NCBI GenBank assembly: GCA_002689905.1 | Contig: NZIN01000050.1 | Location: 1-13,528, forward strand | Length of the DNA stretch: 13,528 bases | Direction: 5' to 3' | Origin: Rickettsiales bacterium | GTDB taxonomy: Bacteria > Pseudomonadota > Alphaproteobacteria > TMED109 | Part shown: positions 1 to 8,073 of the stretch, in pieces | How the letters are laid out: each line of letters starts with the position of its first letter | Position numbering within the stretch: position 1 is the first letter of the stretch | Translations under genes and position numbers: made by a program | Notes under the pieces: model-generated | What the model was told of the DNA's origin: nothing | Database searches by the model: none | The model's input: only the letters and a program-made list of their open reading frames with translations

Positions 1-758
1 ATATAGTTTTCTTTAATTGTTATACCTTTTTTTAAATAGCTATTACAAGAAACTTTGATTATATCAGCCTTGATATCTTTTTCTTTTTTTAATAAGTTTT
101 TGATGTTTTTATCATCAAAGTTTAATATTAAATAATCATCTTTTGTCTGATTTTTAAATATATTTAGTTTCGCTTTGAGATAGCTTTCAAAAGTCTCATG
201 ATAGTTTAAATGATCAACATTAATATTACTTATTATGCTTATTTTTGGTTTGAATTTATCAATATAATCTAATTGAAATGAAGAAAGTTCAATTATATAA
301 TTTTTTTCTTTATTTTTCATATAGTCTAGAATTGGGTTACCAAAATTTCCTAAAGGCTTGGTTTTTAAACTATTAGAAATCATTGATGCTATAGTTGATT
401 TCCCATTTGTACCAGTGATAGCGATAACATTAGAATTAGGATTACTTTGCAAGTTATCACACCAAAATAATTCTATGTCACTAGCTATTGTAATATTTTT
501 CTTTAAAGCCTTCTTAACTAGAAGGTTTTTTTTATTTATTCCTGGTGATACAAAAATAGCTTCAAAGTCTGCTATTTTGTTCTTCAAAGGATTAAAAATA
601 TTAACATAATTTAATTTTATATTTTTTTTTGTTCTGTTATCGTCCCATATATATATATTAGCTTTAAACTTCTTGAGATACCTAATAATTGACTTTCCCG
701 TTTTGCCCATACCTAAGACTAAAACTGATTTTTTAAAATATTTCTCTTTTAATTTCAT
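1..758 (-). CDS. murD: UDP-N-acetylmuramoylalanine--D-glutamate ligase (MurD), C-terminal part missing
   Basis: This is the cytoplasmic ligase that adds D-glutamate to UDP-MurNAc-L-alanine using ATP. About 252 residues are visible, starting MKLKEKYFKK. An N-terminal Rossmann-like UDP-binding region carries VLGMGKTG (14-21). It is followed by the Mur ligase P-loop GTNGKST at 116-122 and then by MurD-type motifs GNFGNP, ELSSFQLD and NINVDHLNYH. These separate it from MurE and MurF, which lie beside it. The ATG at 758-756 directly abuts the TAA stop of mraY with no spacer, so translation is probably coupled. Full MurD proteins are about 440-460 residues, so the last part of the central domain and the whole C-terminal domain lie beyond the left edge. 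There is no frameshift in the visible part. Identity is secure; only the completeness of the gene is unknown. Confidence 0.95.
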   Translation of the reverse strand, partial: MKLKEKYFKKSVLVLGMGKTGKSIIRYLKKFKANIYIWDDNRTKKNIKLNYVNIFNPLKNKIADFEAIFVSPGINKKNLLVKKALKKNITIASDIELFWCDNLQSNPNSNVIAITGTNGKSTIASMISNSLKTKPLGNFGNPILDYMKNKEKNYIIELSSFQLDYIDKFKPKISIISNINVDHLNYHETFESYLKAKLNIFKNQTKDDYLILNFDDKNIKNLLKKEKDIKADIIKVSCNSYLKKGITIKENY

Positions 759-1844
759 TTATCTAATTTTAAAAGTTACTAAACTAATCATTGCTAATAT
801 TATTGAAATAATCCAAAATCTAATTACTATAGTGGATTCTGACCATCCCTTCTGTTCAAAATGATGATGCAAGGGTGCCATTCTAAAAACCCTTTTCCCT
901 GTTAATTTAAAAGAACATACTTGAACTATTACTGATATAGCCTCTAAAACAAATAAACCTCCAGCAATAAGTAATACAATTTCATTTTTTGTAATTACAC
1001 TTATTCCTCCAATAGCAGCACCAGAGGCTAGAGAACCTGTATCTCCCATAAATATTTTAGCTGGCGGTGCATTAAACCATAAAAAACCTAGTCCTGCTCC
1101 AATAAATGCTGCACAAAATACTGATATTTCTCCAGCACCACTAATATATTTTAATGTTAGGTATTCAGCATAAATTGCATTACCTACTAAATATGATATT
1201 ATTGAAAATGTCGATAATACTATGATTATTGGTACAATAGCTAAACCATCTAGCCCATCTGTTAGATTTACTGAGTTCGATGATCCTACGATCACTAATA
1301 AAGTAAAAATAAACCAAAAATAACCTAAATCTAGGAATAGGTTTTTAAAAATTGGGAATAATAGCTGAGTACTACTTTCCTTCGAAAATTCTAGAAGAAA
1401 ATAAGAAAATATTAGAGCTACTATTGATTGTAGTATTAGTTTAATTTTACCAGATAAGCCCTTAAATGAAAACCTTTTCAATTTCAGATAGTCATCTGCA
1501 AAACCTATTAAACCAAAGCTTAGTGTAATAAAAAGAAGAAGCCATGTATACAAATTAGATATATCTATCCATAATATGATTGATATTGTTAAGGCCAAAA
1601 GTATTAAGGCTCCACCCATAGTGGGAGTTCCTTTTTTTGCATCAATATGCCATTTAGGTCCATCATCTCTAATAGGCTGTCCTAATTTTTGTTTTACCTT
1701 AAAATACTTAATTAAATGCGGACCTACTACAAAACTTATTAAAATTGATGTTATAAAAGCGCCACTGGCTCTAAATGTTAGATATTTAAAAATATTTAAA
1801 AAGCTGAATTGTTCTACCAATAATAATGCAATATAATGAATCAT
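759..1844 (-). CDS. mraY: Phospho-N-acetylmuramoyl-pentapeptide-transferase (MraY)
   Basis: MraY is the integral inner-membrane enzyme that transfers phospho-MurNAc-pentapeptide from UDP to undecaprenyl phosphate, giving lipid I. At 361 residues it has the usual family length, and about ten hydrophobic segments span it. Visible family motifs are GTPTMGG (72-78), the aspartate pair in GFADDYLKL (D117, D118), NSVNLTDGLDGLA (190-202), FMGDTGS with D268, and APLHHHFEQKGW with the triple histidine at 326-328. All expected catalytic residues are present. The ATG at 1844-1842 overlaps the TGA stop of murF by four bases (ATGA), and the TAA stop touches the murD start. It uses the product of MurF, encoded just upstream, as substrate. 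No anomaly was seen. Confidence 0.98.
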   Translation of the reverse strand: MIHYIALLLVEQFSFLNIFKYLTFRASGAFITSILISFVVGPHLIKYFKVKQKLGQPIRDDGPKWHIDAKKGTPTMGGALILLALTISIILWIDISNLYTWLLLFITLSFGLIGFADDYLKLKRFSFKGLSGKIKLILQSIVALIFSYFLLEFSKESSTQLLFPIFKNLFLDLGYFWFIFTLLVIVGSSNSVNLTDGLDGLAIVPIIIVLSTFSIISYLVGNAIYAEYLTLKYISGAGEISVFCAAFIGAGLGFLWFNAPPAKIFMGDTGSLASGAAIGGISVITKNEIVLLIAGGLFVLEAISVIVQVCSFKLTGKRVFRMAPLHHHFEQKGWSESTIVIRFWIISIILAMISLVTFKIR

Positions 1845-3232
1845 ACCATCTCACATTCTTTTATTAATTTATTAATTATAGTTTTTAAATTTATAGAATT
1901 AGATCCTTTAATTAATACTGCATCCTCTTCTTCAATTAGCTCTAAAATTTTATAAGTAATTTTATTTAAATCTTCTTCATGAAATTTATATTTAACCTTT
2001 GATATTTTCTTTTGTAGCTCAAACATGTATTTTCCAATAGTGAATAAACTATCAACTCCTAAATCGTTCAAATCTTCTTTAAAGCTTAAATGAATTTGCA
2101 AACTTTTTTCTCCTAATTCTAACATGTCTCCAAGAACTAAAATTTTTTTTCCTTTAACATCTAATTTAGAAAAGTTTTTTAGTGCTGTTTTCAGTGAAGC
2201 AGGATTTGAGTTATATGAATCATTTATTAGTAAAAACTTAGATTTTTTAAAATTTAGATACATTTTATTTCCTCTCCCGTCAGGAACAGAAAAAGAAGCT
2301 ATACCATTTAATATTTTTTTAATATCTATTCCGTAATAAGAAGCTAAACCTAATATTGATAAACTATTAAAAATCCAATGGCTTCCTACTAAGGGCATTT
2401 CCCAAAATATTTCTTTTCCAAAGCACATTGCCTTAATAAAATATTTTTTATCTTTTATTTTATAATTTAAGAGTTGAATATTATTTTTATGTCTCCTACC
2501 ATATGTAATAATATTATTTATAGCTAAGTCATTAGCTTTTTTTATTATTAACTCACTAAAATTAGTATCATTATTAATTATTAAACATCCATCCTTTGGA
2601 AGTTTTTCTAAAATTTCACTTTTTGCATAAGCAATATTTTTTAAAGATTTTAATCCATCGAGGTGGGAATTTTCTACTGCTGTAAGTATTGCAACTTCTG
2701 GTTTAACTAATTGTGCTAGCTTTCTTATTTCTCCTTTTTTATTCATACCAATTTCTAATACACAAAAAACTGCATCACTAGGAGTCCTAGATAAAGAAAG
2801 AGGAACCCCTACATGATTATTATAACTACTTTCGTTTGCATAAGTTTTAGCTATATTAGATAGTGCAACATTGATCATATCTTTAGTTCCTGTTTTTCCA
2901 ACACTACCTGTTACAGCAATAAATTTTGAAATGGAGCGTTTCCTTAAATTCTTAGCCATCAATTCTATAGTCTCAAAAACATTTTTTACTTTTGAAAAGG
3001 CTATATTATTTTTAGAAGGAATATCTTCACTAATTAAACATGCCGCTGCCCCTTTATCAATCGCATTATTTATAAAACTATGTCCATTGAAATTTTTGCC
3101 TTTGAGAGCACAAAATAGATCACCTTTTTTTATTTTTCTGCTGTCTATTTCAACTCCAGAAGCTTCCCATTTCATATTAGTCTCTGCACTTGCTAAGTCT
3201 TTTAAAGTATTTGAATTCCACAAAATACTCAT
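1841..3232 (-). CDS. murF: UDP-N-acetylmuramoyl-tripeptide--D-alanyl-D-alanine ligase (MurF)
   Basis: MurF adds D-Ala-D-Ala to UDP-MurNAc-tripeptide in the cytoplasm with ATP, completing the pentapeptide precursor. The protein is 463 residues, normal for the family. The N-terminal substrate domain has the SRKIKKGDLF pattern near 31-40. The central ATPase domain has P-loop VTGSVGKTGTKD (107-118), SYNNHVGVPLSL (136-147) and LEIGMNKKGEI (159-169). The C-terminal domain has NDSYNSNP (337-344), LGDMLELG (367-374) and KGSNS (442-446). LGDMLELG and DSYNxNP are typical of MurF rather than MurE or MurD. Its ATG at 3232-3230 shares one base with the TAA stop of murE (TAATG), and its stop overlaps the mraY start by four bases, pointing to translational coupling on both sides. 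Confidence 0.97.
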   Translation of the reverse strand: MSILWNSNTLKDLASAETNMKWEASGVEIDSRKIKKGDLFCALKGKNFNGHSFINNAIDKGAAACLISEDIPSKNNIAFSKVKNVFETIELMAKNLRKRSISKFIAVTGSVGKTGTKDMINVALSNIAKTYANESSYNNHVGVPLSLSRTPSDAVFCVLEIGMNKKGEIRKLAQLVKPEVAILTAVENSHLDGLKSLKNIAYAKSEILEKLPKDGCLIINNDTNFSELIIKKANDLAINNIITYGRRHKNNIQLLNYKIKDKKYFIKAMCFGKEIFWEMPLVGSHWIFNSLSILGLASYYGIDIKKILNGIASFSVPDGRGNKMYLNFKKSKFLLINDSYNSNPASLKTALKNFSKLDVKGKKILVLGDMLELGEKSLQIHLSFKEDLNDLGVDSLFTIGKYMFELQKKISKVKYKFHEEDLNKITYKILELIEEEDAVLIKGSNSINLKTIINKLIKECEMV

Positions 3233-4704
3233 TATGCTAATTTTCTATTTATAGCTTCTTTAACTACCACTTCATCATCAAAGGGAATTTTACTTCCTTT
3301 TATTTCTTGATATTTTTCATGCCCTTTTCCGGCAATTAAAAGTATATCATTCTCTTGCATTATATTTATTGCTCTACTGATTGCTGTTTCTCTATTAGGA
3401 ATACAAACCGCCTTTTTGCATGCAGAAGCTATTTCTTTTCTAATATTTTTAGCGTTTTCATATCTAGGGTTATCATCAGTTATAAAAACTTTATCCGCAA
3501 AGTTATCTGCTACAATACCCATAAATTTTCTTTTCCCTTTATCTCTTTCTCCTCCACAACCAAATACTAAAATTAAATTACCCTTAAAGTCGTATACTGA
3601 CTTTAAGGCCTTTAAGCTTTTTTCTAAAGCTTCTGGAGTATGAGCGTAATCTATAAATATTGATAATCTAACATTTTTTTTACTTATTTTTTTTAATCTT
3701 CCAGAAGGTTTTTTAATAGATTTAATATTTTTTAATATTTTCTCTAAAGACATACCATTAAGATTAGCTATAATTATAGCTCCTATTAAATTTTCAACCT
3801 CATAATCAGCGATTAGATTGCAAAAAAAATTGTAGACAATATTTTCTTTACTAAAAACAACTTTAGTTAACTTACCTTCTCTTTTAACTTTAGTTATTCT
3901 CCAATCACTATCCTTTTTAAAACCATATGTAATATTTTTTATATTTTCTATATCACATATGTTTTTTATTTTCTTACCATACCTATTATCGGTATTAATT
4001 ATTGCAGTACCTTTTTTATCTAAAATAAATTTAAATAGCCTTATTTTACTTAAAAAATATTTTTTCATATTCTGGTGGTAATCAAGGTGATCTCTGCTTA
4101 AATTTGTAAATAAAGCAAATTTAACATATACTTTATCTAATCTAAATTGATCTAATGCATGACTAGAAGCTTCCATAGCCGCGAAGTTAATTTTTTTTGA
4201 TTTAATAAAATTTAATTCTTTATGCAACCTTATTGCATCTAAAGTGGTTAATTTTGTTTTTTTATTCTTACCATCATACTTAATACCTAAAGTACCAAAA
4301 CAAGCACCTCTAATATGGTTTTTTTTCCATATTTCATATAAAAAGTTTACTATAGAAGTTTTTCCATTTGTGCCAGTAACTACTGATATATTAGCAGGCT
4401 GCTTTGGATAAAATTTTTTTGCTATTACAGCTACTGATAATCTAATATTCTTACTAACTAAAATATTTTTAACTTCAGTTTTTATATCTTTTAAATGTTC
4501 TCTCTCACACAATAAGGCCTTTGCTCCTGATTTATAAGCATCCTTAATGTATTGCTTGCCATTGTTTTTATTTCCTCTAATAACAGCAAAAATCATACCT
4601 TTTCTAATTTCTCTGGAATCTGTGGCTATTCCAGAAACTTTGACTTTAGAATCAAAAGACTTTTGTAATTTTATATTACTATCTATTATTTTAGTAAGAA
4701 ACAA
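3232..4704 (-). CDS. murE: UDP-N-acetylmuramoyl-L-alanyl-D-glutamate--2,6-diaminopimelate ligase (MurE)
   Basis: MurE adds the third stem-peptide residue in the cytoplasm. The protein is 490 residues. Seen in order are the N-terminal TDSREIRKG (28-36), P-loop VTGTNGKTS (109-117), EASSHALDQ (178-186), NLSRDHLDYH (201-210), the region of the carbamylated lysine YFLSKIRLF (K220), DYAHTPEAL (352-360), FGCGGERDKGKR (381-392), DNPR (411-414) and AGKGHE (458-463). DNPR is the known signature of enzymes that use meso-diaminopimelate rather than lysine. The start is a TTG at 4704-4702, chosen because an in-frame TAA lies two codons upstream, the next in-frame ATG is residue 36 inside the conserved N-terminal domain, and an AAGGGA sits 10 bases before it. 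The gene overlaps the end of ftsI by 14 bases. An ATT one codon upstream is a less likely alternative start. Confidence 0.96.
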   Translation of the reverse strand: MFLTKIIDSNIKLQKSFDSKVKVSGIATDSREIRKGMIFAVIRGNKNNGKQYIKDAYKSGAKALLCEREHLKDIKTEVKNILVSKNIRLSVAVIAKKFYPKQPANISVVTGTNGKTSIVNFLYEIWKKNHIRGACFGTLGIKYDGKNKKTKLTTLDAIRLHKELNFIKSKKINFAAMEASSHALDQFRLDKVYVKFALFTNLSRDHLDYHQNMKKYFLSKIRLFKFILDKKGTAIINTDNRYGKKIKNICDIENIKNITYGFKKDSDWRITKVKREGKLTKVVFSKENIVYNFFCNLIADYEVENLIGAIIIANLNGMSLEKILKNIKSIKKPSGRLKKISKKNVRLSIFIDYAHTPEALEKSLKALKSVYDFKGNLILVFGCGGERDKGKRKFMGIVADNFADKVFITDDNPRYENAKNIRKEIASACKKAVCIPNRETAISRAINIMQENDILLIAGKGHEKYQEIKGSKIPFDDEVVVKEAINRKLA

Positions 4705-6364
4705 AATTTAATTTTCCCTTATTTTTTACAAACAAACTTGGCTCACGTTCTAGGTTTTTATTAATCCCTAGAATTGGGAATATTCTTTTGAAAATCTCTG
4801 CTGTAACTGGAGCAGCAGTAGAACCACCAGTAGCTCCTTCTTTACTATTTTTTAAAGTAGGTTCATCTAAAAGTATAAGACTTATGTATTTAGGTTCATT
4901 AATTGGAAATACAGCTAAAAAAGAGGAAACGATTTTAGTTTTATTGTATTTGCCATTTATAGCTTTTTCTCCTGTTGCAGTTTTACCTCCAATATAATAA
5001 CCCTTTAGTTTAGCTTTTTTTGCTGTACCCGTAATTGTATTTTCATACATTAATTTTTTTAAAATATTTAATGTGCTAGATGATATAAGTTCTTCCCTTC
5101 TATAATTTTTATTAGAAGCATTATATTCTATATCAGCTATATAATTTTTATCGTTTCTAAATAGTTTGGAAGCCGCTTCTATCATTTGCATAGGAGATAT
5201 AGAAACTCCATGACCAAATGATAAAGTAGCTGTTTCGACCTTTCCCCATTTTTTTGGTATTATTGGCTTAGTTTTTTCATACAGATTTACCTTAGATATA
5301 GCTAGTAAACCCAATTGATTATAAAATTTTTTTAATTTTTTTTCTCCTAAGATCCAGGCAATTTGACTTGCCCCTATGTTAGATGATTTTAAAAATATCT
5401 CACTTGTTGATAAAAATTTGTTTTGTGGCTTATAATCTTTTATAATATGATTAGAAATTTCAATTGGCTTTGTGGCATCAAACTTTGATTTCAAATCAAT
5501 TTTTCTATTTTCTATGGCAGCAGCAATAGTAAATATTTTAAAAGTAGATCCCATTTCATAAAGATTTATTGTAGCAGTGTTAGTATAACTTAAATGCTTA
5601 GGGTCAATGCTTTTATTAGGGTTAAAATCTGGTAAACTTACCAATGATAATATTTCGCCATTATTAATATCAGTAATTATAGCTGTTGCACTTTTTGTAT
5701 TATATTTAGAAAATGCTTTTTTAAGTTCATCCCTAACTGCATATTGAACTCTAATATCAATTCCAAGTTTCACGTCATTTCCTGAACCTAAAAGCTGGTT
5801 AAAAGTCCTTTCCGCTCCCATTTGTCCTTTCATATTATCATTCACATGTCCTATATAATGAGCTGCTAAATCCTTATGAGGATAAAAACGTTTTATAGTA
5901 GGAACAAACTCTAAACCTGGAATACCCAAATTATTAATTTTTTTTGCTTTAGGTGCTATAATATTTTTTTTAATTAATATTTCATATTTTTTTTTATCTT
6001 TTATTTTTTCTAATACTTGATCACTATTATTTAGAGTTATTTCTTTTTTAAGTAAGCTTAATGTTTTTATAGGGTCTTTTATTTTTTTTGGATAAGCTTT
6101 TAAATTATAAATATAAATATTTGAGGCTAAAATTCTATTATTTCTATCTATTAATAAACCTCTGCTTGTATTAAGAGTTTCTATTCTAGTTTCATGTTTA
6201 TTTGCATTTACTTCTTTATCTGGTAATGAAAGCTCTATTATTCTCATCATTATAACTAAGCCTGCTGTAGCCATTAAAAATGATATAACAAGTAACCTTT
6301 TAGCTTGGTTTTTAATCTGCAAATTACTTTTGTCTTTAAAGTCTAATTGAAAAAAACTATTCAC
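4691..6364 (-). CDS. ftsI: Septal peptidoglycan transpeptidase FtsI (penicillin-binding protein 3 type)
   Basis: FtsI is a class B penicillin-binding protein that cross-links peptidoglycan at the division septum, anchored in the inner membrane. The protein is 557 residues. A cytoplasmic tail of about 23 residues precedes one membrane segment at roughly 24-45. The pedestal domain follows, with NTSRGLLIDRN near 65-75 and GLEFVPTIKRFYP near 150-162. The transpeptidase domain has the SxxK nucleophile motif STFK (S273-K276) and the SSN motif (327-329). The third motif, normally KTG, reads KTATGEK at 461-467, with alanine in place of the glycine. The ATG at 6364-6362 overlaps the ftsL stop by eight bases, and the C-terminus overlaps the murE start by 14. 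Its position between ftsL and murE is the classic one. Identity is firm; the altered motif is discussed as a finding. Confidence 0.96.
   Translation of the reverse strand: MNSFFQLDFKDKSNLQIKNQAKRLLVISFLMATAGLVIMMRIIELSLPDKEVNANKHETRIETLNTSRGLLIDRNNRILASNIYIYNLKAYPKKIKDPIKTLSLLKKEITLNNSDQVLEKIKDKKKYEILIKKNIIAPKAKKINNLGIPGLEFVPTIKRFYPHKDLAAHYIGHVNDNMKGQMGAERTFNQLLGSGNDVKLGIDIRVQYAVRDELKKAFSKYNTKSATAIITDINNGEILSLVSLPDFNPNKSIDPKHLSYTNTATINLYEMGSTFKIFTIAAAIENRKIDLKSKFDATKPIEISNHIIKDYKPQNKFLSTSEIFLKSSNIGASQIAWILGEKKLKKFYNQLGLLAISKVNLYEKTKPIIPKKWGKVETATLSFGHGVSISPMQMIEAASKLFRNDKNYIADIEYNASNKNYRREELISSSTLNILKKLMYENTITGTAKKAKLKGYYIGGKTATGEKAINGKYNKTKIVSSFLAVFPINEPKYISLILLDEPTLKNSKEGATGGSTAAPVTAEIFKRIFPILGINKNLEREPSLFVKNKGKLNFVSY
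4715..4720 (-). promoter_or_regulatory. Ribosome binding site of murE
   Basis: AAGGGA lies inside the ftsI coding sequence, 10 bases upstream of the TTG start of murE. It is one of the clearer Shine-Dalgarno-like sites in this A+T-rich cluster, and it supports the non-ATG start chosen for murE. The spacing is slightly longer than ideal. Confidence 0.55.
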
Positions 6365-6644
6365 TATTTTTGCCTTGTCCTAAGATAATATTGATAAAAT
6401 CGTGTAATGTAATTAATTGAGCCGGCTTATATCCTAAATGTGTATTTGTTAATAAGCTCATATTTTCTGGAGAGTTAACAAACTCCCATTCACTTTTTAG
6501 AAAATTTAATTCATTTTCAAGTTTTTGATTCTGATAATCAATTTTTTTAACCTTTGTTCCTATTACCTCTAATTCATAATTAAGAAAGGTGAGAAATATG
6601 AATAATACTGAGAACGTAAATATTAATAAAATTATCTTTTTCAT
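6357..6644 (-). CDS. ftsL: Cell division protein FtsL
   Basis: FtsL is a small single-pass divisome protein that, with FtsB and FtsQ, activates the FtsW-FtsI septal synthase. The protein is 95 residues. A hydrophobic segment at about 3-21 (IILLIFTFSVLFIFL) follows a two-lysine cytoplasmic start. The periplasmic part at about 24-60 is rich in E, L, N and K with heptad-like spacing, fitting a coiled coil. The end holds SEWEFVNSPENMSLL and HLGYKP (69-74), resembling the S-E-W-x-x-L-N-x-P pattern and HLGxKP of alphaproteobacterial FtsL proteins. FtsL sequences diverge strongly, so position between rsmH and ftsI is part of the evidence. It starts three bases after the rsmH stop and its TAG overlaps the ftsI start by eight bases. 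Confidence 0.88.
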   Translation of the reverse strand: MKKIILLIFTFSVLFIFLTFLNYELEVIGTKVKKIDYQNQKLENELNFLKSEWEFVNSPENMSLLTNTHLGYKPAQLITLHDFINIILGQGKNSE

Positions 6645-6647
6645 AAC

Positions 6648-7586
6648 TTAAATCACAATTCTTTCCACTGCTCTTAACTTTGCAGACCTAGCTCGATTAT
6701 TTTCATTTATTTCCTCGACGCTTGGATTTATTGGTTTATTACTAAGGGCTTTAAATTTAATAGTTTTATTAATTTTTAATTGCGGTAAGTGCCTGTTTAA
6801 GTTACTTTGCTTTCCTGATAGTTTGTTAAAAAATATTTTTACCATTCTATCTTCTAATGAATGGAAGGTAATAATTACTAATCTGGCTCCTGGTAATAAA
6901 ATATTTTCTGATAGTTTTAGTAAACCAGCTAAAGATTCTAGTTCTTTATTTATATAAATTCTTATTGCTTGAAAAGTTTGAGTAGCTGGATGAGTTTTTT
7001 TCTTATAATAATTTTTTTTAGCCTTTTTTATAATTTTAACAAGTTTAAAAGTTGAATCTATAGCATAAAGCTCTCTCTCTTTTACAATAAGTCTTGCTAT
7101 TGCTCTACTTTGTTTTTCTTCACCATATTCCCAAAGTATTTTTGATAATTCTTTCTCATCAGCGTTACTAATAAGGTCTTTTGCGCTCATACCTCTACAA
7201 TTCATTCTCATATCTAAAGGACCATCTCTCATAAATGAAAAACCTCTTTTTTCATCATCTATTTGCATAGATGATACTCCAAGGTCTGCAACTATACCCC
7301 CATTTATGGAAATACTTTTTCTTCTTTCAAGAATATTATCTAAACTATTAAAGTCCTTATTAATAAAAGAAAATCTTTTTTTATATTTATTTTTTATTTT
7401 TTTTGCAAAACCGCTTACATATGAATCTTTATCAAGAGCCAATAAGTTACATTTAGCCTTCTCTAGAATAGCTTCAGAATATCCACCCATTCCAAATGTA
7501 ACATCTATATAATTCAGATCATCACGCACATTTAAAGCATCTATAGCCTTATCCATCATTACAGGAATATGTTTTGTAGCTAACAT
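6648..7586 (-). CDS. rsmH: 16S rRNA (cytosine1402-N4)-methyltransferase (RsmH/MraW)
   Basis: RsmH methylates N4 of C1402 in the decoding centre of 16S rRNA using S-adenosylmethionine. At 312 residues it has family length. The N-terminus carries HIPVMMDKAI (6-15). The SAM-binding loop is DVTFGMGGYSEAI (28-40), an acidic motif is in LALDKD (49-54), and ADLGVSSMQ sits at 100-108. RGFSF (114-118) is followed by GPLDMRM. The family signatures THPATQTFQAIRIYIN (198-213) and ITFHSLEDR (239-247) come next, and the C-terminus has the NNRARSAKLRAVER block (297-310). It starts with ATG six bases after the mraZ stop, without a clear Shine-Dalgarno site, so re-initiation from mraZ is likely. No missing motif was seen. 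Confidence 0.97.
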   Translation of the reverse strand: MLATKHIPVMMDKAIDALNVRDDLNYIDVTFGMGGYSEAILEKAKCNLLALDKDSYVSGFAKKIKNKYKKRFSFINKDFNSLDNILERRKSISINGGIVADLGVSSMQIDDEKRGFSFMRDGPLDMRMNCRGMSAKDLISNADEKELSKILWEYGEEKQSRAIARLIVKERELYAIDSTFKLVKIIKKAKKNYYKKKTHPATQTFQAIRIYINKELESLAGLLKLSENILLPGARLVIITFHSLEDRMVKIFFNKLSGKQSNLNRHLPQLKINKTIKFKALSNKPINPSVEEINENNRARSAKLRAVERIVI

Positions 7587-7592
7587 ATTAGT

Positions 7593-8024
7593 CTATATTT
7601 TTTTTCTTTTCTTCATATATTCTCTTGCTTTCTTTTCATATTCTTTAAATGACAAAGGTAACCATATTCTAAACTTTCTACCCATTCCCACAAATAATGC
7701 CTCTGAATGCAAAGAAGCTTCTTTTCTTAAAATATCAGGCAATAAAACTCGTCCTTCTTGATCAAAAGGCAACATAGAGGAACCAAAAATTAATGTTGAT
7801 TCATACTCATTAGTTTCAAGAAGTGGATCTTTTGTATCTAACCAATCTTGGTATCTTTCTAAGTATTTTTGAGAATAACCTTCTATGGCATTATAATTAT
7901 CTGAACTTTGCACCACAATTCCAGAAAAACTTTTCCCTAATAATTTAGGTCTCCACAATGCAGGAACACTAATTCTTCCTTTCCTGTCAATTCTATTTAA
8001 AAACTTTCCCACAAATTCTGTCAC
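7593..8024 (-). CDS. mraZ: Transcriptional regulator MraZ
   Basis: MraZ is a ring-forming DNA-binding protein of the AbrB fold that, in bacteria where it has been studied, controls its own operon. The protein is 143 residues, the usual length. It has the expected tandem swapped-hairpin repeats: the first with DRKGRISVPALWR (13-25), the second with DQEGRVLLPDILR (88-100). Both DxxGR motifs are intact. The C-terminal tail is very basic (KKRKKI). The start is GTG at 8024-8022, supported by AGAGGG six bases upstream and by the position of the first repeat. It heads the dcw cluster and is followed six bases later by rsmH. It is probably the first gene of the transcript, with a possible operator over its own promoter. 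Confidence 0.96.
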   Translation of the reverse strand: MTEFVGKFLNRIDRKGRISVPALWRPKLLGKSFSGIVVQSSDNYNAIEGYSQKYLERYQDWLDTKDPLLETNEYESTLIFGSSMLPFDQEGRVLLPDILRKEASLHSEALFVGMGRKFRIWLPLSFKEYEKKAREYMKKRKKI

Positions 8025-8030
8025 AAAAAA

Positions 8031-8036
8031 CCCTCT
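8031..8036 (-). promoter_or_regulatory. Ribosome binding site of mraZ
   Basis: AGAGGG is separated by six T residues from the GTG start of mraZ. It is the best-placed purine-rich site near the proposed start and supports GTG as the initiation codon. Confidence 0.65.
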
Positions 8037-8040
8037 TAAT

Positions 8041-8073
8041 ATGGTAATTTATAGTGCTAACATGGGAATTTAT
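8041..8073 (+). repeat. Imperfect 12-base direct repeat in the mraZ upstream region
   Basis: ATGGTAATTTAT (8041-8052) recurs as ATGGGAATTTAT (8062-8073), with 11 of 12 bases identical and the starts 21 bases apart, about two helical turns. A further ATGG starts at 8072. The copies flank and overlap the candidate -10 of mraZ. MraZ of other bacteria binds short G-rich direct repeats near its own promoter, so an operator is possible. The match to the known box is weak, and the G-containing strand here is the one opposite to mraZ. Confidence 0.5.

Noticed and set aside
358..609. Plus-strand open frame of 83 codons, with similar plus-strand frames at 673-864, 1576-1836, 2124-2336, 2871-3254, 3355-3643, 4788-4997, 7306-7512 and 8784-8987
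   Set aside because: All lie antisense to genes with strong family motifs, have no recognisable domain or good ribosome binding site, and are explained by chance in A+T-rich DNA.
641..661. Short (TA)n tract
   Set aside because: It lies within murD codons for an N-Y/I-rich strand (IYIWDD) and fits composition; no repeat function is supported.
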